From the NCBI RefSeq assembly GCF_001650875.1, contig NZ_LXYI01000005.1, positions 62,001 through 126,000 of the forward strand: 64,000 bases of DNA, in the 5' to 3' direction. Position 1 is the stretch's first letter. Every line of letters begins with the position of its first letter. Below are positions 1 through 8,425 of this stretch, one piece after another. Both the position numbers and the translations under genes were made by a program. Source of the stretch: Sulfitobacter sp. EhC04. GTDB lineage: Bacteria > Pseudomonadota > Alphaproteobacteria > Rhodobacterales > Rhodobacteraceae. The notes below the pieces were generated by a model. It had not been told where the DNA came from and did not search any database. It saw nothing but the letters and a program-made list of their open reading frames with translations.

Positions 1-2
1 TG

Positions 3-212
3 CGGACCGAAATGGACCAATTGATGGCGCTGGACGGTGTCGGCGATCTGCATGCCGAAGCCGTGCGCCTGCACCGCGAGAAACGCGATGCCCTGCTGGC
101 GCAGGACAGCTACCGCGAGATGCAGGCCCAATTGCGCGCCGCCCCCCCCTATGCCGCCGCCGAAGCCGCGCTGCGCGACGAAATCGGGCTCGCGCCGGGG
201 GACCTGCTTTGA
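3..212 (+). CDS. 3' end of an unrecognised protein (partial)
   Basis: The reading frame is open from the first bases of the window to a TGA at 210-212, so this is the last ~69 residues of a gene that begins outside. The visible tail is Ala/Arg/Glu-rich and probably helical, with no motif I recognise. Its stop overlaps the TTG start of the sulfotransferase gene (TTGA), so it most likely belongs to the same glycan-related operon. Function unknown. Confidence 0.6.
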   Translation, partial: RTEMDQLMALDGVGDLHAEAVRLHREKRDALLAQDSYREMQAQLRAAPPYAAAEAALRDEIGLAPGDLL

Positions 213-844
213 GCCGTTTGCGTGTCGTCAACCTCGCCCTGCCGAAAACCGGCACCACCACGCTGACGGATGCGCTGCGCCAGGCGGGGCTGACCGTGGC
301 CGACTGGAAAATACGCCCCGGCCAGAGCAGCCGCAGCGACATCCCCCGCCAGCATCTGGGCAAGGTGATCTACGAGGATTACTTTGCCAGTGGCGATCCG
401 CTGGCGCGGCTGGATGAATTCGACGTGATCAACGAAATGTCCGCCGTGCGGCAGGATCGCTCGCTTTGGCCGCAGACTGACTGGGGGCTGATCAGTGCCA
501 TTGCCGCACATCATCCCGGTGTGCGGTTCATCCTGACCACCCGCGACCCGGCGAAATCAGCCAACTCCATGATGCGCTGGAACAATCTGGGCAAACGGAG
601 GTTGCCGCAGGCCGATATCCCCGGCCTGCCGCGCGGTTTCGGCAGTACGGAGGACGAATTGGCGCGCTGGATGGCGGGGCATTACGCCTTTTGCCGCCGT
701 GTCTTTGCAGGGGCCGATAATTTCATGGAATACGACATCGAAGACAGCGAATCGCCAGAGAAGATCGGCCAGTACCTGGGCCTTGACCTGCCCTGGTGGG
801 GCCAGAGCAACATCGGCAAGCCCCAGACGCGGGAGGCCGGATAG
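209..844 (+). CDS. Sulfotransferase family protein
   Basis: A 211-aa protein starting at a TTG that overlaps the preceding stop. Near the N-terminus it has PKTGTTTL (residues 12-19), the 5'-phosphosulfate-binding loop of PAPS-dependent sulfotransferases. Further on, the strand-loop RFILTTRDPAKS matches the region that contacts the 3'-phosphate. The length fits the small bacterial sulfotransferase fold. Neighbouring glycosyltransferases suggest it sulfates a surface glycan or related acceptor; that is inference, as the acceptor cannot be read from sequence. The next gene starts directly after its stop. Confidence 0.8.
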   Translation: MSRLRVVNLALPKTGTTTLTDALRQAGLTVADWKIRPGQSSRSDIPRQHLGKVIYEDYFASGDPLARLDEFDVINEMSAVRQDRSLWPQTDWGLISAIAAHHPGVRFILTTRDPAKSANSMMRWNNLGKRRLPQADIPGLPRGFGSTEDELARWMAGHYAFCRRVFAGADNFMEYDIEDSESPEKIGQYLGLDLPWWGQSNIGKPQTREAG

Positions 845-3199
845 ATGCGTCTGACCCTGTTCATCGGCCCGTCCGAGAAAGCCGCGATGCGTCTGCGCGG
901 GCTGTTCAAGGAAAAGGAAGGGCCGCTGGCCAAGCAGGGCGTCATCGCCCCTGACTGGAACCATGTGCGGCTTTACGCGGCCTGTGCCGAGGCTGAGGAA
1001 ATCAGTGCGCTGCGCCACAAACGGGGGCTGGACAATCCGCTGGTGCAGCAGACCCTGACGGCGGAATTTCAGGCCCTGCTGGCCAAGGACCTGCCCGAGA
1101 TGAAGGGCAACCATGTGGTGCTGGCCGCCGCACAACTGGGCAGCCTGCTGTCCGAGCCCGCCGAACTGGCGCGGTTGCATGATTTGTTGTCGCCCCATTT
1201 CAACCGGATCGAGATCGTGGCGCATCTGGACGAACAGGCGCGCGCGCTGACCCAGCATTACAACCTTGCGGTGCTGGAGGGGCGGCGGCGCGATCTGGGG
1301 GAGGAACTGGCGCTGGCCGGGCATAAGGACTGGTGGAAAGGGGCGCTGGCGCTCAGGGGTGAAAACGACAGCTATCTGGCGCAGTTCAACGATGTGCAGT
1401 GCCCGCCTTTCTGGCTGGATTACAAGGCGCTGCTGGCGGCATGGGAAAAGGCGTTCGGCAAGGGCCGGGTCACGTTGCGCCCGCTGGACCTTGAAGCCCT
1501 CTGTTCCGAAAAGGGGACGGCGGAACTGGAAACCGTGCTGGGGGTCAAATCGCTTGGCAAGGTCCAGCCGGACCGCATCCCGCAACAGGAGGCCGCGGCC
1601 TCCCTCACCCGGATCAGGCAGATGAACGAAGGGCTGGCACGCTATGCGCAGGCCCGGCAGATCATCATAGCGCGTGATTTCTGCCAGCAGATGCGCGCCG
1701 CCGTGCGCGTTGCCGGGCCGGTGGTCGAGCCGGGCAGCCTGCATGCCATCTCCAAACACTTCACGTCTGCCAATGCGGCACTGGTCAAACGCTTTCCCGA
1801 CCTCAAACCGGCACTGACGCCGGATGCGCCTGCCCCCGACTGGCAGGAAGCGGACCCCACCCTGGGGTTCCGCGCAACCCAGTACCTTGCCGCCTTTGCC
1901 TTTGGCATCAACAAGAACGCCACGCCGATCGCCAGCAAGCTGGCCGAAGCGCAAGCGGTGGAGGAAGCGGCGGAGAAATTCGACGACCTGCTGCCTGCGG
2001 ACAGTAAGGACGACGCCGAACAGGATGCCAACACGCGGCTGCTGAACCGGGTGAAGGTCAACCACCAGATGGTGCTCTCGACCCAATTCCGGCCCCACAA
2101 CAATCTTGGTGCGGTGAACGAGGAGGAGTTGGGCGCGGCCTATACCCCCGCCCCGGCACGGGTGCTGAAACCCGGCTCAACCGGCAATGTGATCGTCGGC
2201 TGCATGAAGAACGAAGCGCCCTATATCGTGGAATGGATCGCCTACCACCGCGCCATCGGGGTCGATAACTTTCTGATCTATACCAATGATTGCAGCGACG
2301 GCACCGATGCGGTGCTGGGCCGGTTGCAGGAGATGGGCGTGATCCAACACCGCAACAACGACAACTGGAAAGGCAATTCGCCGCAGCAATACGCGTTGAA
2401 CCAGGCGATGAAGGAACCTGTGATCGAAAATGCAGAGTGGATCATTCACATCGACGTTGATGAATTCATGAACGTGCGCACCGGGAACGGCACGCTCGAC
2501 GACTTCTTTGCCGCTGTGCCCGATGCCACCAATGTCGCGATGACCTGGCGGCTGTTCGGCCATAACGGCGTGAGAGAACTGCGCGATGCCTTTGTGATCG
2601 ACCAGTTCGACAGCTGCGCGCCGAAATACTGCCCCAAGCCGCATACGGTCTGGGGCTTCAAGACCATGTTCCGTAACATCGGGGCCTATGCGAAACTGTC
2701 CTGCCACAGGCCGAACAAACTGGCACAACCTTTTGAGAACAAGGTGAAATGGGTCAATGGATCGGGCCGCGACATGACCCGCGACGCCGCCCATAACGGC
2801 TGGCGATCGTCGAAAAAGAACGTGGGCTATGACCTGCTGCAACTCAACCATTATGCCCTGCGCTCAGCCGAATCTTTTCTCATCAAGCGCCAGCGTGGCC
2901 GGGCGCTGCATGTGGATCGGTCGATCGGGATCAACTACTGGATCCGCATGGACTGGTCCGATTTCCGCGACATCACCATCAAGCGCAACATCCCCCGCGT
3001 GCGCGCCGAATTTGACCGGCTGATGCAGGATGACACCCTGCGTGCCGCCCATGAGGCGGGCTTTGAATGGCACAAGGCCAAGGCGCGCGAGTTGCATGGC
3101 ATGCCGGAATTCCGCGACCTTTACAGCCAGGCGCTGGAGGTCAAACTGAACGAAACGGAGCGGGTGGCCTATGCGCTTTCGCTTGATATGGAGAGTTGA
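845..3199 (+). CDS. Two-part protein with C-terminal family 2-type glycosyltransferase
   Basis: A 784-aa protein whose ATG follows the upstream stop directly. From about residue 440 it carries a glycosyltransferase domain of the Glyco_tranf_2_4 (GT2/GT92-like) type: VGCMKNEAPYIVEWIAYHR, then ND-DGTDAVL, then the metal-binding HIDVDEF near residues 535-541. The same signatures occur in the genes at 3914 and 17656. The first ~430 residues are unlike a glycosyltransferase. They begin with LTLFIGPSEKAAMRL, which could be a diverged nucleotide- or sulfotransferase-like loop, and I cannot assign them. Probable role: transfer of a sugar in surface polysaccharide synthesis. Confidence 0.75.
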   Translation: MRLTLFIGPSEKAAMRLRGLFKEKEGPLAKQGVIAPDWNHVRLYAACAEAEEISALRHKRGLDNPLVQQTLTAEFQALLAKDLPEMKGNHVVLAAAQLGSLLSEPAELARLHDLLSPHFNRIEIVAHLDEQARALTQHYNLAVLEGRRRDLGEELALAGHKDWWKGALALRGENDSYLAQFNDVQCPPFWLDYKALLAAWEKAFGKGRVTLRPLDLEALCSEKGTAELETVLGVKSLGKVQPDRIPQQEAAASLTRIRQMNEGLARYAQARQIIIARDFCQQMRAAVRVAGPVVEPGSLHAISKHFTSANAALVKRFPDLKPALTPDAPAPDWQEADPTLGFRATQYLAAFAFGINKNATPIASKLAEAQAVEEAAEKFDDLLPADSKDDAEQDANTRLLNRVKVNHQMVLSTQFRPHNNLGAVNEEELGAAYTPAPARVLKPGSTGNVIVGCMKNEAPYIVEWIAYHRAIGVDNFLIYTNDCSDGTDAVLGRLQEMGVIQHRNNDNWKGNSPQQYALNQAMKEPVIENAEWIIHIDVDEFMNVRTGNGTLDDFFAAVPDATNVAMTWRLFGHNGVRELRDAFVIDQFDSCAPKYCPKPHTVWGFKTMFRNIGAYAKLSCHRPNKLAQPFENKVKWVNGSGRDMTRDAAHNGWRSSKKNVGYDLLQLNHYALRSAESFLIKRQRGRALHVDRSIGINYWIRMDWSDFRDITIKRNIPRVRAEFDRLMQDDTLRAAHEAGFEWHKAKARELHGMPEFRDLYSQALEVKLNETERVAYALSLDMES

Positions 3200-3202
3200 G
3201 AC

Positions 3203-3913
3203 ATGGACGGTAACACAGTCGATGCGCCCAAACGCAAGGTGAATGCACAATTCGTGATGTCGCGCGGCATGCGGTTTCCCAAACATCCCGACATCATCCA
3301 GGGCCGCGTGCGCAAGCTGTTGCGCACCAACCAGTACGAAGCCAAGGAGACCGAGGCCGCCCTGCGGGTGGTGCGCGAGGGCGACGTGGTGATGGAACTG
3401 GGGGCCGGTATCGGCTATATGTCCACACTGGTCGCCACCAAACGCAAGATCGCCTCGGTCCATTCCTTCGAGGCCAATCCGCACCTGATCCCCTATATCC
3501 AGACGGTTCATGCGGCCAATGGGGTCGAGAACGCCTCAGTGACCAATGCCATTCTGGGGCCCCGCAAGGGCAGCGTCGATTTCTATGTCCGCGACGCGCT
3601 GCTGGGGTCGTCCCTGCAGGTGCTGGAGGGTGAAGTGGACCCGCCTGCCACCAAGGTCGATGTGCTGAACATGAACACGGTGATGAAGGACATCAAACCC
3701 AATGTGCTGATCTGCGACATCGAAGGGGCCGAGGCGGACCTGATCCCGCAGATGGACCTGTCAGGCCTGCGCGCGGCGATCCTGGAAACCCATCCCCAAT
3801 GGATCGGCCCCGAGGGGATCAACAAGATCTTCCGCGCCTTCATGGAGGCGGGCCTCGCCTATTACCACCGCGGCTCGCAGGGCAAGGTCGTGTGTTTTCG
3901 CACGGAGTGGTAA
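3203..3913 (+). CDS. FkbM family SAM-dependent methyltransferase
   Basis: A 236-aa class I methyltransferase. The SAM-binding loop VVMELGAGIGYMSTL lies at about residues 60-75, the acidic ribose-binding strand (SFEANP) follows, and the FkbM-type DIEGAEADLI motif is near residue 170. FkbM enzymes usually O-methylate sugars or glycolipids. The gene sits between two glycosyltransferases with only 3 bp to the upstream stop, and the next gene begins immediately after its TAA. Methylation of the same glycan is the likely role (inference). Confidence 0.85.
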   Translation: MDGNTVDAPKRKVNAQFVMSRGMRFPKHPDIIQGRVRKLLRTNQYEAKETEAALRVVREGDVVMELGAGIGYMSTLVATKRKIASVHSFEANPHLIPYIQTVHAANGVENASVTNAILGPRKGSVDFYVRDALLGSSLQVLEGEVDPPATKVDVLNMNTVMKDIKPNVLICDIEGAEADLIPQMDLSGLRAAILETHPQWIGPEGINKIFRAFMEAGLAYYHRGSQGKVVCFRTEW

Positions 3914-4963
3914 GTGACCCACACGGCCCTTTTATGCGTCCGCAACGAGGGCGCGTTCCTGCTGGAGTGGCTGGCCCATCACCGCGCGGTGGGCTTTGAC
4001 CATTTTGTCGTGTTTTCAAACGACTGCGAGGATGGCACCGATGACATGCTGGATCATCTGGCGACGCTGGGCTGGCTGACCCATCTGCGCAATGACGGCC
4101 CCTATGACAAGGGCGGCATCCAGTTCACCGCGCTGAAGGCGGCGGCGAAACGGGACGAGATTGCCCAGGCCGACTGGCTGTTGCCGCTGGACGTGGATGA
4201 ATTTGTGAACATCCACACTGGCGATCATACGCTCACCGCCCTGCACACCGCCCTGCCGGAGGCCACGGCGATCACGCTGACATGGCGTCTGTTCGGCACC
4301 TCCGGTCAGGTTCGCTATCAGGACACCCCGGTGACAGAGACCTTTACCCGCTGCGCCCCTGCCGTGCTGCACTGGCCTTGGCGGGCGGCGATGTTCAAGA
4401 CGCTTTACCGCAATGACGGCACCTACGGCAAACCGGGCGTCCACCGCCCCCGCGCGCCCGACCCCGCGCGGCTGGAGCAAGCCCGCTGGTTCGATGGCCA
4501 TGGCCGCCCCCTGCCCGACCAGTTCAGGACCAAACGCATCTTTTCCAATTTCGGCCAGGACAATTACGGTCTGGCGCAGCTCAACCATTATCCGCTGGGC
4601 GCGCTGGAATCCTATGTGCTCAAGGCCGACCGGGGCCGCGCGGTACATTCCGATCACCTGCTGGGGCTGGATTACTTTGTCGAACGGAACTTCAACACCG
4701 ACGAAGACAGCAGCATTCAGGCGATCTTTCCCCGGCGCGATGCCGTGCTGAACGAATTGCGCGCCGATCCCACCCTGACAGCGCTGCATGACGCGGCCGT
4801 CACCTGGCGCAAGCAGCGGTTCGAGGCATTGCTGCGCCTTGAGCCCTTCCGCGCCCTCTTTGGCAGGCTGATGATGGCACAGCCGACACAGCCGCTGCCG
4901 GTTCAGGCCGCCCGCTTCCTCGTGCATCACGCCAATCTGGCACGGCAGGCGAAGGGCAGTTAG
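3914..4963 (+). CDS. Glycosyltransferase family 2 (Glyco_tranf_2_4 type)
   Basis: A 349-aa protein with a GTG start abutting the FkbM stop codon. The N-terminus holds the nucleotide-sugar strand LLCVRNEGAFLLEWLAHHR, then SNDCEDGTD, and the metal-binding DVDEF at about residues 93-97. It closely resembles the C-terminal domain of the 784-aa protein at 845-3199, so the two are paralogues in one cluster. No membrane segment is visible. Its TAG stop overlaps the left TA flank of the MITE-like element; excision leaving one TA would still give TAG, so the insertion did not change the protein. Confidence 0.82.
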   Translation: MTHTALLCVRNEGAFLLEWLAHHRAVGFDHFVVFSNDCEDGTDDMLDHLATLGWLTHLRNDGPYDKGGIQFTALKAAAKRDEIAQADWLLPLDVDEFVNIHTGDHTLTALHTALPEATAITLTWRLFGTSGQVRYQDTPVTETFTRCAPAVLHWPWRAAMFKTLYRNDGTYGKPGVHRPRAPDPARLEQARWFDGHGRPLPDQFRTKRIFSNFGQDNYGLAQLNHYPLGALESYVLKADRGRAVHSDHLLGLDYFVERNFNTDEDSSIQAIFPRRDAVLNELRADPTLTALHDAAVTWRKQRFEALLRLEPFRALFGRLMMAQPTQPLPVQAARFLVHHANLARQAKGS

Positions 4964-5227
4964 GGCCTGTGGACGTTCATCTTCCACCACCCGTTTCAGT
5001 CCAAAATTGCTCAGTTCCAGGCAAGAGAGCGCCGGAATAGCCAGTTATTTCAAGCTCTCTTAACGCAGAAATGGGCAATTTTGGCGAAACCCCTGCGGGG
5101 CGCGGCGGATTTTGCCTCTGCCATCCCGGATGTTCGCTTCCAATGATCACATTGCTGCGCTCACATCAGGGCGCCAGCGGCAAAATCCGACTCGCGCGGG
5201 TGGCGGAAGATGAACGTCCACAGGCCC
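4963..5227. mobile_element. MITE-like element with 31-bp terminal inverted repeats and TA flanks
   Basis: The ends form an inverted repeat: the left end begins GGGCCTGTGGACGTTCATCT and the right end (5197-5227) is its reverse complement, matching over 31 bp with one mismatch. TA dinucleotides flank both ends (4961-4962 and 5228-5229), consistent with a 2-bp TA target duplication as made by IS630/Tc1-type or some IS5-group transposases. The 265-bp interior encodes no transposase and no convincing gene, so this looks like a non-autonomous miniature element mobilised in trans. The 104 bp from 5230 to the next start are AT-richer and probably hold the promoter of the 5334 gene. Confidence 0.82.
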
Positions 5228-5333
5228 TAGCCGCAATTGCGCGAAAATTCTCCCAATTTTTGCCTCAATTTCGGGGTATTGCCTGCATAATCATGCGCCA
5301 AAGACGTATGAAACCCGGCTTGAGGATGCAGCA

Positions 5334-6266
5334 ATGGCTGACGAACCCCTTACCCTACAGTCTTCGCTGGCTGGCCTGTCCAAACGGGACTGGCTCGCGG
5401 CGGTGGCTGAACTGTGTGAGGAGGACGGCTATTTCGAACCGCTCGGCAAACGCCACTTTGCCGCCTTTATCGAACGCGAACCAACCCTTCTGGTCAGCTT
5501 TGAAACCATTCAGGGCATGCATGCGCTGTCGGACAGGGCGCAGCCGCTGGGCTGGGAAATGGTCGAGGCCCGCAACTGGTCCCACCTGTGTCTTGCCAGC
5601 GACGGGGATACATGGTTTCGCGACAAGGCGGTGCATGGCTATTTTGACCGGCTGATCGACGATGGTTTCTTTGACGAATTCGAGACCGTGCTGTTTTACG
5701 GTGCGGGGCCCTGCGGCTATGCGGCTGCGGCCTATTCCGTCGCCTCACCCGGCGCCCGTGTGCTGGCGATCCAGCCGCAGGCCACGCTGGATCCGCGCGT
5801 CACCGAATGGGACCCGCGGTTCACCGACATGCGGATGCAGGATTTCACCTCCCGCTATGGCTATGCCCCCGACATGCTGGATGCCGCCGACCACGCCTAT
5901 GTGCTCTATGACCCGCGCGAGGCGCTGGATGCGATGCATGCGGCGCTGTTCACCCGGCCCAATGTGACCAAACTGCGGATGCGGTTCATGGGCGATGCGC
6001 TGCAGACCGATCTGCTGGAAATGGAACAATGGGTGCCCCTGCTTGGCGCGGCGGCCGACGGCAGCCTTGATGCGGCCAGTTTTGCCACCGCCTATCGTGC
6101 GCGGCGCGATTACCGCCCCTATCTGCGCAATCTGCTGAATGCGCTGGACTATGACGACCGCGACGGGCTGATGGAAATGCTGTGCCGCAATGTCGCCGAG
6201 CGCATCGGCGGGCGGCGCTTTGTGAACCGGTTGGCACAGCTGGAAAAGGCGCGCGGCGAAGGGTGA
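5334..6266 (+). CDS. Conserved hydrolase-like protein lacking the catalytic serine
   Basis: A 310-aa cytosolic protein. A hydrophobic strand (TVLFY) leads into G123-A-G125-P-C127-G-Y129, then a helix, then VLAIQPQATLDPRV. This has the layout of an alpha/beta-hydrolase nucleophile elbow (G-S-S-M-G-G-Y-A-A, with FSPQ-SLDP following), but the serine position is glycine. I recall similar Rhodobacteraceae proteins being named 'phosphoadenosine phosphosulfate reductase'; no PAPS reductase motif is visible, so I would not use that name. It is a single gene between the MITE and pyrC. Function unknown; it may be a non-catalytic or altered hydrolase. Confidence 0.6.
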   Translation: MADEPLTLQSSLAGLSKRDWLAAVAELCEEDGYFEPLGKRHFAAFIEREPTLLVSFETIQGMHALSDRAQPLGWEMVEARNWSHLCLASDGDTWFRDKAVHGYFDRLIDDGFFDEFETVLFYGAGPCGYAAAAYSVASPGARVLAIQPQATLDPRVTEWDPRFTDMRMQDFTSRYGYAPDMLDAADHAYVLYDPREALDAMHAALFTRPNVTKLRMRFMGDALQTDLLEMEQWVPLLGAAADGSLDAASFATAYRARRDYRPYLRNLLNALDYDDRDGLMEMLCRNVAERIGGRRFVNRLAQLEKARGEG

Positions 6267-6344
6267 TCTGATCCCGCACCGGCCCGGCCCCATTGCGCTG
6301 CGGCCTGCCCCCTACGCGCATCACCTGCCAGCCCCGCATTCCCT

Positions 6345-6376
6345 CATTCCTGCATTCCTGCATTCCTGCATTCCTG
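6345..6376. repeat. Four tandem copies of the 8-mer CATTCCTG
   Basis: Four perfect back-to-back copies of CATTCCTG, with a degenerate partial copy just upstream. They lie in the 247-bp gap before pyrC. Simple slippage-prone repeat; no coding role seen. Confidence 0.85.
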
Positions 6377-6383
6377 CAAATGA

Positions 6384-6407
6384 TGACATGTCATTTTTGA
6401 CATGTCT
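6384..6407. promoter_or_regulatory. Paired GACATGTC palindromes upstream of pyrC
   Basis: Two copies of the perfect palindrome GACATGTC (6385-6392 and 6399-6406) are spaced 14 bp apart centre to centre. The first extends to TGACATGTCA. The second overlaps a TTGACA hexamer (6397-6402) that could be a -35 box, although no good -10 follows. Either a regulator site or a hairpin with an ATTTTT loop is possible. Confidence 0.4.
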
Positions 6408-6513
6408 TGGCAGCAAGCCCGGCCCCATCACCGCCGCGCCACCAGCCACCTTCCACGCCACAACCGCGCAAAGGATACTGGTCCCCCCGCCACCATTGTG
6501 CTAGCGCGAGGCC

Positions 6514-7545
6514 ATGACACAGACGCTGACAATCCGCCGCCCCGATGACTGGCACCTGCACCTGCGCGATGGTGCCATGCTGCGCGCCGTCCTGCCCCAT
6601 ACCGCGCAGCATTTCGCCCGCGCCATCATCATGCCCAACCTGGTGCCGCCGGTCGTGACCGGGGCCGATGCCGAAGCCTACCGCGACCGCATTCTTGCGG
6701 CCCTGCCCGAGGGGGCTGATTTCACCCCCCTCATGACCCTTTACCTGACCGAAGACACCGACCCGGAAGACGTGGCAAAAGCCCATGCCGAGGGGCTGAT
6801 TCACGCGGTCAAACTCTATCCCGCCGGGGCCACCACCAATTCCGCCAGCGGCGTCTCCGACTTTTCCCGCGTGGCGAGCGTCCTGGAAAAGATGGCCCAG
6901 ATCGGCCTGCCGCTTTGCACCCATGGCGAAGTCACCGATCCCGCCATCGACATCTTTGACCGCGAGGCGGTGTTCATCGACCGCGTGCTGGACCCGATCC
7001 GCAAGACCCACCCGGAGCTGCGCGTGGTGATGGAACATATCACCACCTCGGACGCGGTGGATTATGTGATGACCGCAGGCCGGAACCTCGCGGCAACGAT
7101 CACGACTCATCACCTGGTGATCAACCGCAACCATATCCTCGCCGGGGGCATCAAGCCGCATTACTACTGCCTGCCGGTCGCCAAACGCGAACAGCACCGC
7201 CTGGCCCTGCGCCGCGCCGCGACCAGCGGCGATGCACGGTTCTTTCTGGGCACCGACAGCGCGCCGCACACGGATGCCAACAAGCTGCTGCCCTGCGGCT
7301 GTGCGGGCTGTTTCACCGCCCCCAACACCATGTCAATCCTCGCCGAAGTCTTTGAACAGGACGCCGCCCTTGACCGGCTGGAGGCCTTTGCCTCCCGCAA
7401 CGGCCCGGCCTTCTATGGCCTGCCGGTGAACGAGGACACCCTGACCCTGGTGCGCGAAACGCCAGAGCATCCCGGCCATATCGACACGCCCGATGGCCCG
7501 GTTACGGTTTTCGACCCGGCCATGCCATTGCACTGGACCGCCTGA
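6514..7545 (+). CDS. pyrC: Dihydroorotase (class II)
   Basis: A 343-aa enzyme of de novo pyrimidine synthesis that interconverts N-carbamoyl-L-aspartate and dihydroorotate. The zinc-binding HLHLRDG is at residues 14-20. K100 in the [14 protein letters not shown] segment is the lysine expected to be carboxylated and bridge the two zincs. Further ligand motifs are CTHGEV and EHITT, and the catalytic aspartate lies in GTDSAPH. Length and motifs match E. coli-type PyrC. It is followed 52 bp later by pyrE, the next-but-one step, so the two are probably co-expressed. Confidence 0.95.
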   Translation: MTQTLTIRRPDDWHLHLRDGAMLRAVLPHTAQHFARAIIMPNLVPPVVTGADAEAYRDRILAALPEGADFTPLMTLYLTEDTDPEDVAKAHAEGLIHAVKLYPAGATTNSASGVSDFSRVASVLEKMAQIGLPLCTHGEVTDPAIDIFDREAVFIDRVLDPIRKTHPELRVVMEHITTSDAVDYVMTAGRNLAATITTHHLVINRNHILAGGIKPHYYCLPVAKREQHRLALRRAATSGDARFFLGTDSAPHTDANKLLPCGCAGCFTAPNTMSILAEVFEQDAALDRLEAFASRNGPAFYGLPVNEDTLTLVRETPEHPGHIDTPDGPVTVFDPAMPLHWTA

Positions 7546-7569
7546 TTTCATTGTTCCCAAAAATACACC
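7546..7569 (+). repeat. Intergenic motif TTTCATTGTTCC...ATAC-ACC, copy 1
   Basis: Immediately after the pyrC stop, TTTCATTGTTCC followed by an A-rich stretch and ATACACC. A near copy in the same orientation lies at 53775-53798. The shared 12-mer and the following AAATAC suggest a dispersed intergenic element rather than chance. Here no strong hairpin follows. Confidence 0.45.
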
Positions 7570-7597
7570 AAAGCACCGCCAGCAAAGGACGCTCCCG

Positions 7598-8275
7598 ATG
7601 ATCCCAACCAGCTATCCCTCGCCACAGGAAATGGCCCGCCTCACCGCCCGGATGCTGCTTGAGATCAAGGCGGTCCATTTCAACGCCGCAGAGCCGTTTA
7701 TCCTGGCCTCCGGCCTGCCCAGCCCGACCTATATCGACTGCCGCAAGCTGATCTCATACCCCCGCATCCGCGCCACGCTGATGGATTTCCTGACCGTGAC
7801 CGTGATGCGCAACGCGGGCTTCGAGGCTTTTGACAACATCGCGGGCGGCGAGACGGCAGGCATCCCCTTTGCCGCATTGGTCGCCGAACGCATGGGCCTG
7901 CCCATGACCTATGTGCGAAAAAAGCCAAAAGGCTACGGGCGCAATGCGCGGATCGAGGGCGACATGAGTGAGGGCCAGCGGGTGCTTCTGGTCGAGGATC
8001 TGACCACCGACGGCGGATCCAAGCTCAGCTTCGTGGATGCGATTCGCGACACCGGGGCCAGTTGCGGCCACACGGCAGTGATCTTCTACTACGGCATCTT
8101 TCCGCAGACTGAAAAGACATTGGGCGATCATGGCGTTACCCTGCATGCGCTCTGCACCTGGTGGGATGTGCTGGCCGAGGCAAAGGCGCAAAACGCATTT
8201 GACACGGGCACCCTTCAAGAGGTGGAAAACTTCCTCAACGCGCCAAAGGCATGGCAGGATTCCCATAAATCCTGA
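7598..8275 (+). CDS. pyrE: Orotate phosphoribosyltransferase
   Basis: A 225-aa enzyme making OMP from orotate and PRPP. The PRPP-binding motif [14 protein letters not shown] lies at about residues 129-142, and the substrate region [12 protein letters not shown] precedes it. The frame is open further upstream, but I chose the ATG at 7598 because AAAGGA sits 8 bp before it and the upstream residues are unlike the family. It lies downstream of pyrC on the same strand. Confidence 0.93.
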   Translation: MIPTSYPSPQEMARLTARMLLEIKAVHFNAAEPFILASGLPSPTYIDCRKLISYPRIRATLMDFLTVTVMRNAGFEAFDNIAGGETAGIPFAALVAERMGLPMTYVRKKPKGYGRNARIEGDMSEGQRVLLVEDLTTDGGSKLSFVDAIRDTGASCGHTAVIFYYGIFPQTEKTLGDHGVTLHALCTWWDVLAEAKAQNAFDTGTLQEVENFLNAPKAWQDSHKS

Positions 8276-8289
8276 GGATTCCGCTACCT

Positions 8290-8324
8290 CATCTTGACCC
8301 GAGCCCCCCTTACCGGGCAAGATG
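8290..8324 (+). terminator. Hairpin between pyrE and dnaB
   Basis: CATCTTG-a-CCCG pairs with CGGG-CAAGATG, an 11-bp stem with one bulged base and a ~12-nt C-rich loop, starting 15 bp after the pyrE stop. There is no T-run, so it is either a weak/Rho-assisted terminator for pyrCE or part of the dnaB leader. Confidence 0.45.
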
Positions 8325-8425
8325 TGGTGTGCGGGCGGTTCTCCACCAGATATCCACAAAAACATACAATTTGCCCCCGCGCACCGCGCTGCCTATGACA
8401 GCCCACGGGACAAACGGGTGAGACA

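Noticed and set aside
557..2098. 513-codon open frame on the minus strand
   Set aside because: Antisense to the sulfotransferase and 784-aa glycosyltransferase genes; translation is rich in Arg/Gln/His/Gly with no domains, typical of GC-rich shadow frames.
5071..5655. 194-codon frame starting inside the MITE and running into the 5334 gene
   Set aside because: Different frame from the conserved protein, crosses the element boundary, no motif; transposase-like features absent.
6345..6376. Short regular repeats as a possible CRISPR
   Set aside because: Units are 8 bp, directly adjacent with no spacers, and no cas genes are present.
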